Of a DNA stretch of 64,000 bases, positions 53,499 to 63,057 are shown piece after piece. The stretch is from the NCBI GenBank assembly GCA_029867005.1, contig CP123443.1:620001-684000 (forward strand), written 5' to 3'. The stretch's first letter is position 1. The number at the start of each line of letters is the position of its first letter. The translations under genes were made by a program, and so were the position numbers. The notes under the pieces are model-generated. The model did no database searches, was not told where the DNA came from, and saw only the letters and a list, made by a program, of their open reading frames with translations. The DNA comes from Candidatus Haliotispira prima. Lineage in GTDB: Bacteria > Spirochaetota > Spirochaetia > SP-2023.

Positions 53499-55877
53499 AT
53501 GCGACATATTAAATATTTAGACTTTGACTGGTTTTATTGCCCCGAGTTTCGGGAAGCCTTTCTTGCTGAATCCGATTGCTCTGATGCGGAGCTGTGGCAG
53601 TCGGTGCAGTTGCCTCACACAAACGCGGAGTTGCCCGGCTCTTACTTTGACGACCGGGCTTGCCGCTTTGTTTCGGCCTATCGGCGCAACCTGTGGTTGC
53701 CGCCCGGGCAAGATGCACAGCGAGTGGCCTTGCTACGTTTTGAAGGCGTGATGAACTACGCCGAGATTTACCTCAACGGGATACAGATCGGCTGCCATAA
53801 AGGCGGTTATACTCCCTTTGAAGTCGTGCTGCCGGACTCCGCAGCACATTGGGGTGAGGATAATCGGCTACTGGTCAGGGTTGACTCCGGCGAACGCTCC
53901 GACACGCCGCCGTTCGGTTTTGTGATAGATTACCTGACCTACGGCGGCATCTACCGCGAAGTCAGTCTGCATATCTGCGAGGCACTGCATTTTGGTGTCG
54001 TCAAGCTAAGTCCCGCAATCAGCGAGCCGCAGAATATTAGAGGCAAGGATAGTTTGGTGAGTGGCTGGTTGCGTCTGGAGCCGGAAATCGCCAATCCTTT
54101 CCTGCTCAAAGGTCAACAACAGCTTGATTTACGTATTCTCGGGCCCGGTGTGGAGTTTAGCCAAAGTTATCTGATAGAACTGCAAGGCGGTCGGGATGGT
54201 GGTGGGCCGACCGAAACCTGTATATTGGACAGTTTGGAATTGGACGGCCTTCGTTTGTGGGACATTGGCCAGGGCAACCTGTACGAAGTGGAGTTGCGGC
54301 TGGGTGAGATGGACCGGTATTCGGCGAAGATAGGTTGGCGCGACTGCCACTTTGGGCCCGAAGGTTTCCGCATTAACGGCCGCAATCAAAAGCTAATCGG
54401 GCTCAACCGCCACCAGAGCTACCCCTATGCGGGCTACGCCATGCCGGCCAATGCTCAACAGAAGGATGCGGATCTCTTCCCGGAATACGGTTGCAACATT
54501 TTGCGGACTTCTCATTACCCTCAGCACCGGCAATTCATTGAATACTGTGACGAGATTGGTCTTTTGGTTTTTACCGAAATACCCGGTTGGCAGCACATCG
54601 GTGAATCTGCGGAATGGCAGGAGCAGGTGCTTTGCGATGTGCGGGACATGATACTGCGCGACTATAACAGCCCTTCTGTCGTACTCTGGGGTGTGCGCAT
54701 CAACGAGAGTCCGGACCATAGTGATCTCTACAGAAAGACCAATGAGCTGGCCCGCTGGCTGGACCCCACGCGCCAGACGGGCGGGGTCCGCTGCCACAAC
54801 AACAGCGAGCTGTTGGAAGATGTTTACACGATGAATAATTTCGTGCTTAACGGCCGGATCGATGAGGGTGGCGGAAAAGGCCGGATAGCACTGAACAGCC
54901 AACAGGAGATTACCGGATTGGACCATGCTGTACCCTACTTGGTCACCGAGTCCAACGGCCACATGTTTCCGACCAAGGCTTGGGACACGGAGGAGCGGCG
55001 TACCGAGCACGCAGTGCGTCACCTGCGGGTGATTGATGCGGCCCATATTGCGCGGCAGCACAGCGGCAGCATTAGTTGGTGTGCCTTTGACTACAACACC
55101 CATCACGAATTTGGTGCCGGGGATAAGATTTGTCACCACGGTGTATTTGACATGTACCGGGAACCCAAGTTTGCGGCCTGGGCCTACCGAAGTCAAAAAG
55201 ACCCGGCGGCGGCGGTTGTGCTGGAACCGCTGAGCTGTTGGGCCCGTGGCGAGCGCGATGAATGCCGGATGGGGCCGTTGTGGGTTCTGCACAATTGTGA
55301 CTACATTGAGCTGTATATTAACGGTAAATTACAGAATAACGGTTCTCAGGGCCACAAAATCTACCCGGATCGCGGTTTGTTTCGAGGACTGCCTCACCCT
55401 CCCTCTATTATTCGGCAGATAGACAGCCTCTGGGGTGAAGCCTTTGGCGGAGCCGAAATCAAGGGTTATATTGGCGGTACGGAAGTAGTTGCCCGCCGCT
55501 TGGCGGGCAATCCAAGTGCTGACCGTCTGCTTCTCCGTGCCGACCAAACGTGGCTGAGGGCGGCCCGACCCGAAGCCACGAGAATTTGCCTTCGGGTCAC
55601 CGATCAGTTTGGTAATTCGCTGCCATTTTTGATGGCCGGGGTGCACCTGCGGCTCACGGGACCGAAGGTCCAAGCCTATGCCGACGAAGTCTCGCCGCTG
55701 TCGGACGGGTCAGGAGGTTGGGAGCTATTCAGCACTCTGCGCGGCGGCAGCAGCGCAATCTGGCTGCTGAGCGCGGGCGAAGCGGGCACAGCGGAGCTGG
55801 AGGCCCGGGTGATCGGCTATCCAAAGCTGACGGCAAGGTTGCAAATACAAATCAACTTGGAGTCTGTTGGGGCGTAG
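53499..55877 (+). CDS. Glycoside hydrolase family 2 (beta-galactosidase-like)
   Basis: 792 residues. Layout of GH2: a sugar-binding jelly-roll (NYAEIYLNGIQIGCHKGGYTPFEV), an immunoglobulin-like domain, and the TIM barrel with FRINGRNQKLIGLNRHQSYP, GCNILRTSHYPQHRQFIEYCDEIGLLVFTEIPGW. Acid/base Glu lies in VVLWGVRINESPD and the probable nucleophile Glu in LVTESNGHMFP. The C-terminal part has DUF4982/beta-sandwich character. No signal peptide, so the substrate is probably imported oligosaccharide. It could be a beta-galactosidase, beta-glucuronidase or mannosidase relative; the sugar is not certain. Unusual leaderless start. Confidence 0.85.
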   Translation: MRHIKYLDFDWFYCPEFREAFLAESDCSDAELWQSVQLPHTNAELPGSYFDDRACRFVSAYRRNLWLPPGQDAQRVALLRFEGVMNYAEIYLNGIQIGCHKGGYTPFEVVLPDSAAHWGEDNRLLVRVDSGERSDTPPFGFVIDYLTYGGIYREVSLHICEALHFGVVKLSPAISEPQNIRGKDSLVSGWLRLEPEIANPFLLKGQQQLDLRILGPGVEFSQSYLIELQGGRDGGGPTETCILDSLELDGLRLWDIGQGNLYEVELRLGEMDRYSAKIGWRDCHFGPEGFRINGRNQKLIGLNRHQSYPYAGYAMPANAQQKDADLFPEYGCNILRTSHYPQHRQFIEYCDEIGLLVFTEIPGWQHIGESAEWQEQVLCDVRDMILRDYNSPSVVLWGVRINESPDHSDLYRKTNELARWLDPTRQTGGVRCHNNSELLEDVYTMNNFVLNGRIDEGGGKGRIALNSQQEITGLDHAVPYLVTESNGHMFPTKAWDTEERRTEHAVRHLRVIDAAHIARQHSGSISWCAFDYNTHHEFGAGDKICHHGVFDMYREPKFAAWAYRSQKDPAAAVVLEPLSCWARGERDECRMGPLWVLHNCDYIELYINGKLQNNGSQGHKIYPDRGLFRGLPHPPSIIRQIDSLWGEAFGGAEIKGYIGGTEVVARRLAGNPSADRLLLRADQTWLRAARPEATRICLRVTDQFGNSLPFLMAGVHLRLTGPKVQAYADEVSPLSDGSGGWELFSTLRGGSSAIWLLSAGEAGTAELEARVIGYPKLTARLQIQINLESVGA

Positions 55878-56126
55878 GTTTACGACTCATTGGCATAAGA
55901 CATAGCTCTGATAATTGTAGGTAAAATTGCCGAACGGTTTCGTAAATCAAAAAATAATAGATGCGATAAAGAACATCCCTGCCACAACCTGAACAAGATC
56001 CAACAGCCGGTACCGGATAAGAAAAACCGGAGGATCTGTCTGAGAGCTGCGCCTCTTTTTGGCGAAGATTGAGGGCTGTGAATTGCTTGGCACAGGAATG
56101 GGCTGCCGGTATATTGTGCCCGACAC

Positions 56127-57335
56127 ATGAACCATAATCCGATACCCCTGATTTACCCGAGACTGGACTGGCAAGGTCAAGAGATTTTGCCGGAACTTTG
56201 GTCTGTTCCGGTTGAGCGAGAGCAAGAATCAGGGCAGGAATCCGGGCTCTTGCCGGAAGATGCTTGGTTTTGTATCGGCTCCTGCTTTGCCGAACGCAGT
56301 GCGAAGGCTCTGAAACAGCATTTGTTGCCCGTTCATTTTGCCGCCGGAGCTTCGCTGTACAATCCGGAAGCAATACTGCGCTGGTTGCAGTTGTGCCGGC
56401 TGGCCGGCACAGGCTCGGGCAGCTTTGCGGATTTCTGTAGTCAAACCAGCGTAGGAGGCTTGGTGGCGGAGTACCCTGCGGTCTCCGGTTCTCCGGCAAG
56501 TTACGAGGGCTGTGGAGGCTACGGGAAAACACGTTTTCTGCACCCCTATGCTCCGGGTTGGCTGGAAGCGGACAGCCGCGAAGAACTCCTGAGCCAGCTT
56601 TGGCAGCAGTGCCGTTTCGACTACGAATTCCTGTCCCGCAGTGCCGTAGTGCTTCTGACCTTGGGCAGTTCCTTCAGTTTTTACTGTCCGGCGCAAGAGT
56701 GCTATTGGAGTAATGGGCATAGACTACCGTTTGCCGGACCCTCGGCTGTTTTACAAAAAAAACTGTTGAACCCGGAGCAAATTGACGAGGCATTTGAACT
56801 CATGACCGAGCTGCTGGGGCAAATTAACCCTGGGGCACGGGTGTTGTACAGTGTCTCGCCGGTGCGCCATGACCCTTTGGCCGCCGTGGACAATTCGTTG
56901 AGCAAGGCCCAACTGCTGAGTGCCGTTCACCGCCTGCGGCGGCAAGGCCGCCTCTGCTATTTCCCGGCCTATGAAATAGTGATGGATGAGTTGCGCGACT
57001 ATCGCTGGTACGATCACCGGCGCAAGCAATTAAGGATAGACAGCTTTGCATTATTGTTGCAGCGTCTGCTCGGGGCCGTGGCCGGTCCCCGGTTGGAACA
57101 GTTTCTGGGTCGGGTCAGTGATTTAGCCGGGTTGCTGCGGCACAAGGCTTCTCGTCCGAGTCTGTGGCCTTTCCGGCAGGCCGGGCCGCAGACTCGGGCC
57201 GGCGGTGCAGAAGTGCAGGCAGAAAATTTGCTGGCGCAGCTACGCCGGCAATACCCGCAATTGGAGCTGCCGGAAAGTATCGAAGCTTATCGCAAGCTGT
57301 TAGAGATGTACAATCCGGAGATCTATAGCTATTAG
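56127..57335 (+). CDS. GSCFA-domain protein
   Basis: 402 residues, with the name-giving motif CIGSCFAERSAKAL at about residues 48-61, then NPEAILRWLQL, VVLLTLGSSFSFYC, VLYSVSPVRH, LSKAQLLSAVHRL and YFPAYEIVMDELRDYRWYD. The GSCFA family belongs to the SGNH/GDSL hydrolase fold (the Ser of GSCF would be the nucleophile) and is thought to act on carbohydrate esters; its true activity is not established. It follows the GH2 gene by 250 bp on the same strand. Confidence 0.85.
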   Translation: MNHNPIPLIYPRLDWQGQEILPELWSVPVEREQESGQESGLLPEDAWFCIGSCFAERSAKALKQHLLPVHFAAGASLYNPEAILRWLQLCRLAGTGSGSFADFCSQTSVGGLVAEYPAVSGSPASYEGCGGYGKTRFLHPYAPGWLEADSREELLSQLWQQCRFDYEFLSRSAVVLLTLGSSFSFYCPAQECYWSNGHRLPFAGPSAVLQKKLLNPEQIDEAFELMTELLGQINPGARVLYSVSPVRHDPLAAVDNSLSKAQLLSAVHRLRRQGRLCYFPAYEIVMDELRDYRWYDHRRKQLRIDSFALLLQRLLGAVAGPRLEQFLGRVSDLAGLLRHKASRPSLWPFRQAGPQTRAGGAEVQAENLLAQLRRQYPQLELPESIEAYRKLLEMYNPEIYSY

Positions 57336-57442
57336 AAGTAAAAACGTAGAGTTTTTTCACCGTATCTTTTTTGTCGTGGACGGAAAAAATTTGCGCTTTA
57401 TGCTGCGAAATGCAGATCTGTCACAGATTTCAGGAGGCGACT

Positions 57443-58057
57443 ATGCTGGTAAAGGCTTGCGGCCTGCGTAATTTGCAGGAAATCTCCTGGGCTCACGATT
57501 TGGGCTATAACTTTTGGGGTATTGTGGTTGACCCCAACTCGAAACGCTATGTACCCACCCAAGATTTTGAGTCTTTGTGGGATTCTGTCCCGACCGAGTG
57601 GAGGAGTCGTTGTGTGCTGGTGGCCCGGAAGTGGCAATGGTTGTCGATCTACGCCCGGACTTGCGGTGAAGCCCTGTTACAGTGCTATGAGCCTTTTCCG
57701 GACTTCGTTGCACCGGAGCGGTGCATTTTGCCTGTCACCAGGGAAGAGGAGTGGCAGATTTGCCGGGCGCAGCAGCGCGCAGTCTATTCTTTGTATGATG
57801 TCAGCCTGGGCTCCGGGGAATGGCAGGGGCTGCCGCCATGGTGCAGCGACAAGGCCGGGCTTTTTGTTGCCGGGGGCCTGAGCGAAGACCGATTGCAAGA
57901 ACTGGCCACCAAAGAGCGAGGCCGCCGCTTCTTTGGTTTTGACCTTTCTTCGGGGTTGGAGGGAGACGATGTCTCGGGCCGGAGCCGCAAGGATTACCGA
58001 AAGATGGCAGAATGCCTGAAGATTATCCGCAACAATTTTTTGGACGGGACCCCGTAA
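57443..58057 (+). CDS. TrpF-like (phosphoribosylanthranilate isomerase-type) protein
   Basis: 204 residues from ATG 57443 (SD AGGAGG 6 nt before). The start MLVKACGLRNLQEI matches the KICGL motif with the catalytic Cys, GYNFWGIVVDPNSKRYV matches GADFIGF...SPRYV, and the end VAGGLSEDRLQEL...FGFDLSSGLEGDD matches the phosphate-binding and SSGVE motifs. The middle, including the general-acid Asp region, is not clearly conserved. No other trp gene is near. It may be a TrpF or a relative with another substrate. Confidence 0.65.
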   Translation: MLVKACGLRNLQEISWAHDLGYNFWGIVVDPNSKRYVPTQDFESLWDSVPTEWRSRCVLVARKWQWLSIYARTCGEALLQCYEPFPDFVAPERCILPVTREEEWQICRAQQRAVYSLYDVSLGSGEWQGLPPWCSDKAGLFVAGGLSEDRLQELATKERGRRFFGFDLSSGLEGDDVSGRSRKDYRKMAECLKIIRNNFLDGTP

Positions 58058-58138
58058 ATACACTGTGAATCTTTTTGGGAGAAAGGACCAGTTCGGGGAA
58101 AGGCCAAGAAAAAACAAGAAAAAAGACGGAGACTTGGA

Positions 58139-59254
58139 TTACTCTAAGATAATCCCGACAGAGAAACTGGGGCCAAAGGCCTCAAAATAGTCGTTTGTCG
58201 CATTTTGATAACGGCTGTGCATTAGCTCAAAACTGCCGGAAATTCCAAATTTAGAGGTAAAGTATATGTCCAGCATAAGTCCGGCACCCATGATCCAAAA
58301 TGGTGTTTTGGCATCCGGGCCGCCGCCCAGCATACTCATGCTAAAATACAAAGCTCCGCCGAAGCCTCCGGCCTTGTCCCGGCCCCAGATTCCTCTGCGC
58401 AGATAAAGACCGGCGTTAAAGCCCAAGCCCGGCATGACATCTCCCTGACCGAGGAACACCTCATGCATAGAAGAAGCTACAGGATATAGGCCCATGTTTA
58501 TCAGGGTGAAACGTGCGGCGAGGTGAACTCCGATTCCCGTCTGGGAGTCGATGTCTCCGACGGCATTCATACCTACGCTGGCATGGAAAAAGCTAAGGTA
58601 GCTTTGTTGGGCAAAATCAGGTATGCGGCCTAAGGCGAGCTGGTCCACATCATAATGGAGATCGGCTTCACCCTCCATTACTCCGTAACCGGCACGGTAA
58701 GAAGTGACAACCCGGACACCGAGTTTGGGGTCTTCCGGGGGCTCAGAAACCGCATCTTCTCCTTCAGAGCCCTGGATATTGTTGATGATAATGATTTGTT
58801 TGTCGTCCTGGTTCTGTTGTGACTGCAACCAGCTCTCGTCCCAGACCACACCCGTTTGTTTTTCCGTCTCGTTCTCTTCGGTCAGTTCCTGAACTAAATC
58901 ATCCTGATTCAGGTTCGTATCGGCCGGTTTTTCAGCAAATTCCTTCAATTTCCGGATCAAGTCATCCCGGCTCAGGTTCGTATCAGCCGGTTTTTCAGCG
59001 AATTCCGTCAGTTTCCGGATCAGATCTTCTCGGCTCAAGTTTGTATCGGTCGGTTTTTCGGCCAGTTCTGTGAGTTCTTTGCTTAAGTCTTCCCGGATCA
59101 GATCCGTATCAGTCGGTTCTTCGGCCAATTCTGTGAGTTCTGTTAGCTCTTGGGCCAAGTCTTCCCGGTCTTCAGTTGCGTCACTCTGTGCGTAAAGACG
59201 AGCGACTGCCAGAAGTAGTTGGGCGAGAAATAAAATGTAGACAATCTTTTTCAT
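58139..59254 (-). CDS. Outer-membrane-like protein with N-terminal repeats
   Basis: 371 residues. Signal peptide MKKIVYILFLAQLLLAVARLYA. Residues about 30-135 are a run of acidic/amphipathic repeats of about 20-22 residues (ELAEKPTDTNLSREDLIRKL and variants) encoded by near-identical direct DNA repeats at 58880-59110. The C-terminal 200 residues look like a beta-barrel (alternating aromatic and Gly segments such as GVRVVTSYRAGYGVMEG, GIGVHLAARFTLINMGLY, FGISGSFELMHSRYQ). Function unknown; the repeats could reach from the membrane to the periplasm. Confidence 0.65.
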   Translation of the reverse strand: MKKIVYILFLAQLLLAVARLYAQSDATEDREDLAQELTELTELAEEPTDTDLIREDLSKELTELAEKPTDTNLSREDLIRKLTEFAEKPADTNLSRDDLIRKLKEFAEKPADTNLNQDDLVQELTEENETEKQTGVVWDESWLQSQQNQDDKQIIIINNIQGSEGEDAVSEPPEDPKLGVRVVTSYRAGYGVMEGEADLHYDVDQLALGRIPDFAQQSYLSFFHASVGMNAVGDIDSQTGIGVHLAARFTLINMGLYPVASSMHEVFLGQGDVMPGLGFNAGLYLRRGIWGRDKAGGFGGALYFSMSMLGGGPDAKTPFWIMGAGLMLDIYFTSKFGISGSFELMHSRYQNATNDYFEAFGPSFSVGIILE

Positions 59255-59736
59255 CAGAATGATAAGCCCCTCGACTGTTTCAATATCTGTTGCAGAGTCT
59301 TTATTTGGAAGGGTCTGAACGGAATGTTATCGTGAAACCCAACGCAGTGAGTATACAGAAAATATGGGAATAGTCTATAACAAATCCGGACATTCCTAAT
59401 TCCGGGTAGAGTTTGTAGCTCAATCTGTAAGTATAAAAAAATAAAAATAGTATAGATAATTCACAGTCATAAAGTTTGCAAATTAAATTGTACTATGTAT
59501 ATAGAGTAGCTAATTTATAGAATTTTTTTGAAGTTATATAAAAATATGTTAAATATTATAATAAGAATATTGATAAATAGAAAATGAAATATACAAAATA
59601 CAGCTATCTATCTCTGTAGTAATAAGATACTAGAATATATAATAGTACTATTTTACAGGAAATATATCCGTAGACAATCCGGGGCTAAAGTTGTGTTACC
59701 GTGGAAGTGCGATGAAGTGTGGTAAGCTGTCGTTCT
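59255..59736. other. AT-rich intergenic region
   Basis: 480 bp of very AT-rich sequence between the outer-membrane gene and rsmA (both on the minus strand). No gene or RNA recognised. It probably holds the promoter of 58139-59254 and the end of the rsmA mRNA. Confidence 0.4.
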
Positions 59737-60675
59737 TCAGAGCTGACTGCCGAGGGCCAGAAACTGCTCAATGGTGATTTCTTCGGCGCGTTGGCTGCAC
59801 CGGATGCCAATGCCGGCCAGTTTGGCTTCCAATTCGACAAATTGTTCTTTGTAGTGGCAGGATTTTATATTGTTGGCGATGGTTTTGCGCCTCTGACTGA
59901 AAATGGCTCGGGTAAAGCGTTCCAATTCCTCGATTTGAACAGGATTCAGCCCGTGCGGTCTCGGCCTGAGTCGGATGGTGGAGGATACGACATTGGGTTC
60001 GGGGTAGAACAACCGGGCCGGGATGTCGAAGAGGCATTCGATGTGGAACCGGCTTTGCAGCAATACGCTAAATGAGGAGTAAGGCTTACTGCGTTCCTTG
60101 GCCGTCAGGCGTTCGGCCATCTCTTTTTGTACGGTAAAGACCATGCAGCGTGGGCGAAATTGGGCTTCCCGGGCAAACATTGTCATAATCATGCTGGCCG
60201 TATTGTATGGTAGATTACTGATGATTACGTCCGGACACCAATCGGGATCATTGCGAAAGCCGGTTGGGCACCAGGTTTTGACCACATCTCCGGCCACCAG
60301 TTGGCAAGGGCCGGTCTCGCCTGCCGGCTCGTCTGGCCGGTCCGGCAGGCGAGACTGGTAGAAATGGAGTAGTACCGGGTCGATTTCAAACAATGTCAGG
60401 TTTCGGCAGTTGCGCCACAGATGTTGAGTTAAGGCACCCAAACCCGGCCCGATTTCCCAGACGTGGTCTTGGGGCTGCACGCCCGCAGCCCGGACAATGT
60501 TTTGCTGGGCTCCCGAATCAATCAGAAAGTTCTGGCCCCAGCGCTTGCGCGGGGCCGCTTCCAGACCTTTCAGGATGTTGTTTAGAGACTTCGGGCTACA
60601 GGGGTTGAAGTCTTTCCAAGGGGACGGGACCCGGTCCCAGTTAGCCGGATTCGGCATCGGTTCCGTACTGCTCAA
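59737..60675 (-). CDS. rsmA: 16S rRNA (adenine-N6,N6)-dimethyltransferase
   Basis: 312 residues. Dimethylates two adjacent adenines in helix 45 of 16S rRNA. Seen: RKRWGQNFLIDSGAQQNIV, VWEIGPGLGALTQHLW (SAM-binding motif I), LTLFEIDPVLLHFY, DVIISNLPYNTASMI (NLPY catalytic motif) and VVSSTIRLRPR. About 25 residues longer at the N-terminus than usual; an alternative start may lie further in. Confidence 0.93.
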   Translation of the reverse strand: MSSTEPMPNPANWDRVPSPWKDFNPCSPKSLNNILKGLEAAPRKRWGQNFLIDSGAQQNIVRAAGVQPQDHVWEIGPGLGALTQHLWRNCRNLTLFEIDPVLLHFYQSRLPDRPDEPAGETGPCQLVAGDVVKTWCPTGFRNDPDWCPDVIISNLPYNTASMIMTMFAREAQFRPRCMVFTVQKEMAERLTAKERSKPYSSFSVLLQSRFHIECLFDIPARLFYPEPNVVSSTIRLRPRPHGLNPVQIEELERFTRAIFSQRRKTIANNIKSCHYKEQFVELEAKLAGIGIRCSQRAEEITIEQFLALGSQL

Positions 60676-60970
60676 GTTCGCACACCGGAAATCCGTGCGA
60701 AACGGTTCTGATTCCCGTATTGGAAGCTGATTGGCGAGGGGCAGAAGAGACGGAAAGTCATGAAGAGAGTTTTGCGAAGGGGGCCATTTGGGTCGTGGGG
60801 TTGTGCTCAGACAGCAGTCGATGCAACGCCGTCTGTTGGCAATGCGTGACAGAGTGTGCCAAATTTAGGCCAACTATAGTCGGTTCCGGTCTGTGTGGCA
60901 ACCGGATTTTTTGTGGGTAGTCTGTCTGAGAATATTGCTTTTGTCTGAGCTGGTACCTGTAAAAAAAACA

Positions 60971-61097
60971 GTCGGTCGGTAAACTTTATTTTAACTGTAT
61001 ATTTAAGTATAAGAATAATTTATATATATCGATCATCTGATTCGGCAGATTTTTTTTAAAATTATTAGTTGACCGATCGGTAGTTTTTATATATCTT
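60971..61097 (+). promoter_or_regulatory. Promoter and operator of the tetR unit
   Basis: ACCGATCGGT (61072-61081), a perfect 10-bp palindrome, overlaps a -35-like TTGACC (61069-61074); a -10-like TATATC follows at 61090. A related site GTCGGTCGGTAA sits at 60971-60982. This fits an autoregulated TetR-type repressor. Confidence 0.6.
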
Positions 61098-61120
61098 GTG
61101 ACTCAACAGGAAGGTTGTAC

Positions 61121-61759
61121 ATGGGACTCAAGAAAAAGGGACAGATTATCAAAGAACGTCTGATTGAGATCGGGCGGAAGCAAATGCTGGAGGCTTCTTA
61201 CGACAGTGTGGGAATCCGGAGCATTACCGAGGAGGCCCAACTGCCCAAAGCCGGTTTCTATTATTACTTTAGCTCAAAGGAAGAGTTTGGCAAAGAATTG
61301 TTTCGGGATTATATGCTTTCCTATCAGGCCCTTCACGAGAAATATCTGGATAAAAACCGGCAAGAGGGTACCACAGCAATGCAGCGAATCGAGATGCTGT
61401 ATCAGAAATTCTACGACGGGCACCGCAAGAATAAGTGGCGGGTTCCCTGCCTGTTTGTCAAAATTGCGGTAGAGGTCAACTCTAAGAGCGAGGCCATCCG
61501 CAAGGTCATTCAGGAAGGTATCGAGCGCATTATTGTGCTGCATGAGCAGGTGATCCGGGAAGGTTTGGAAGATGGCTCTCTGCAAATCCCCGAGGCTTTT
61601 ACGGTGGAAACCTTTGCCGAATTGATCTTCAACCAGTGGAAGGGGGCGGTGCTGCTTTCCGATTTACAACGCAGCAGCCAAGCCCTCGACCGCTTCTTTG
61701 TTTTCCTGAGCACAATGTGCCGCTGCCGTTGTCCGGAAATCCCGGAAGAATCGGCCTGA
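61121..61759 (+). CDS. TetR/AcrR-family transcriptional regulator
   Basis: 212 residues from ATG 61121 (SD AGGAAGG). The N-terminal helix-turn-helix reads GIRSITEEAQLPKAGFYYYFSSKEEFGKELF, classic for TetR. The C-terminal half is a helical ligand domain with TetR_C-like WRVPCLFVKIAVEVNSKSEAI. It contains a Cys (C in VPCLFV), as in NemR-type regulators that sense reactive compounds; this is inference. Followed by OYE, nitroreductase and glutaredoxin genes in one direction. Confidence 0.88.
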   Translation: MGLKKKGQIIKERLIEIGRKQMLEASYDSVGIRSITEEAQLPKAGFYYYFSSKEEFGKELFRDYMLSYQALHEKYLDKNRQEGTTAMQRIEMLYQKFYDGHRKNKWRVPCLFVKIAVEVNSKSEAIRKVIQEGIERIIVLHEQVIREGLEDGSLQIPEAFTVETFAELIFNQWKGAVLLSDLQRSSQALDRFFVFLSTMCRCRCPEIPEESA

Positions 61760-61871
61760 AGTTTGAAGGTATAGTGGGCAATACGGTTTTGCATAAGGTG
61801 TCACGCCGTATGTCAATTGGTAAAAATAGTAATTTTGCATACAGATTTGCAAACAGAAAGGATGAGAAATC

Positions 61872-62987
61872 ATGGTGGATCAACTTTTAGGTCCCTTCAG
61901 GCTGGGTCATATTCAGCTACAGAATCGTATGGTTATGGCACCGATGACACGCTCGCGTGCCGACCTGCCGGGTAATGTCCCTAACGACTTGATGGCTAAG
62001 TATTACAGCCAGCGTGCCGGTGCCGGGCTGATTATCACCGAGGCCACACAGGTTTCGTTGCAGGGCCAGGGCTATGCCCGGACACCGGGCATTTACAGCA
62101 GGGAACAGGTCGCCGGTTGGAAGAAGGTCACGGACGCGGTACACGCGGAAGGCGGCAGAATATTCCTGCAACTTTGGCATGTGGGCCGTGTTTCTTCGGC
62201 CAAAGTCAACGGCTTGCAGCCGGTGGCCCCTTCGGCCGTTATGGCCGGGGAAACGCAGGTCTATGTCTTTGACGATGCTTCGGACAAGGCCCAGCCCGGT
62301 GATGCCACGTTTGTTGATTTGGATGAGCCCCGGGAGATGGACGTTTCGGACATTCGCCGGAGCATCGCCGATTTTCGTCAGGCCGCGCGGAATGCTGTCG
62401 ATGCCGGTTTTGACGGCGTGGAAATCCATGGGGCCAATGGTTATTTGATCGACCAATTTCTGCGGGGCAACAGCAATCGGCGCAGCGATGAGTACGGTGG
62501 CAGTCCCGAAAAACGCACTCGCTTTTTGCGGGAAGTCTGCGAGGCCGTCATTGCCGAAGTTGGCAAGGAAAGGGTCGGTGTTCGCCTTTCGCCCCATATC
62601 ACGTTCAAAGACATGGGGGACCCGGAAATTTTCCGGACTTTTTGGCTAGTTGTTTCACAATTGAATGAGCTGGGTGTTCGTTACCTGCACATGAGTGAGG
62701 CCGACTGGGATGATGCTCCGGATATTCCGCCGGAATTTCGGCAGAAATTGCGCGGAAACTTTGGGGGTAACATCATTGTAGCGGGCAATAAGACCCCGGA
62801 AATTGCCGCGCAGCTTTTGGGGGATAACCTGGCAGACTTGGTGGCATTTGGTCGCAATTTCCTGACCAGCCCTGATTTGCCCAAGCGTTTTGCCATAGGT
62901 GCCGCGCCCAGTCCGATTTCCAATACCCACCATTTGTTTGGTGGAGGCGGGGCCGAAGGCTACACCGACTATCCATTTTTACCTTAG
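61872..62987 (+). CDS. Old yellow enzyme, NADH:flavin oxidoreductase (NemA-like)
   Basis: 371 residues. FMN barrel reducing activated C=C bonds or nitro groups. Seen: LLGPFRLGHIQLQNRMVMAPMTRSRA, GLIITEATQVSLQGQGY, FLQLWHVGRVSS, FDGVEIHGANGYLIDQFL, SNRRSDEYGGSPEKR, and, near the end, VAFGRNFLTSPDLPKRF. This is the NemA/xenobiotic reductase branch. 112 nt after tetR; SD AAAGGA. Likely induced by electrophiles together with the two next genes. Confidence 0.92.
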   Translation: MVDQLLGPFRLGHIQLQNRMVMAPMTRSRADLPGNVPNDLMAKYYSQRAGAGLIITEATQVSLQGQGYARTPGIYSREQVAGWKKVTDAVHAEGGRIFLQLWHVGRVSSAKVNGLQPVAPSAVMAGETQVYVFDDASDKAQPGDATFVDLDEPREMDVSDIRRSIADFRQAARNAVDAGFDGVEIHGANGYLIDQFLRGNSNRRSDEYGGSPEKRTRFLREVCEAVIAEVGKERVGVRLSPHITFKDMGDPEIFRTFWLVVSQLNELGVRYLHMSEADWDDAPDIPPEFRQKLRGNFGGNIIVAGNKTPEIAAQLLGDNLADLVAFGRNFLTSPDLPKRFAIGAAPSPISNTHHLFGGGGAEGYTDYPFLP

Positions 62988-63057
62988 CAGTCAAAACCTG
63001 TTTGGAATTCAGAATTTTATTTTGAAGCAGAAACTTTTCGATATGTAGGAGAATTTT

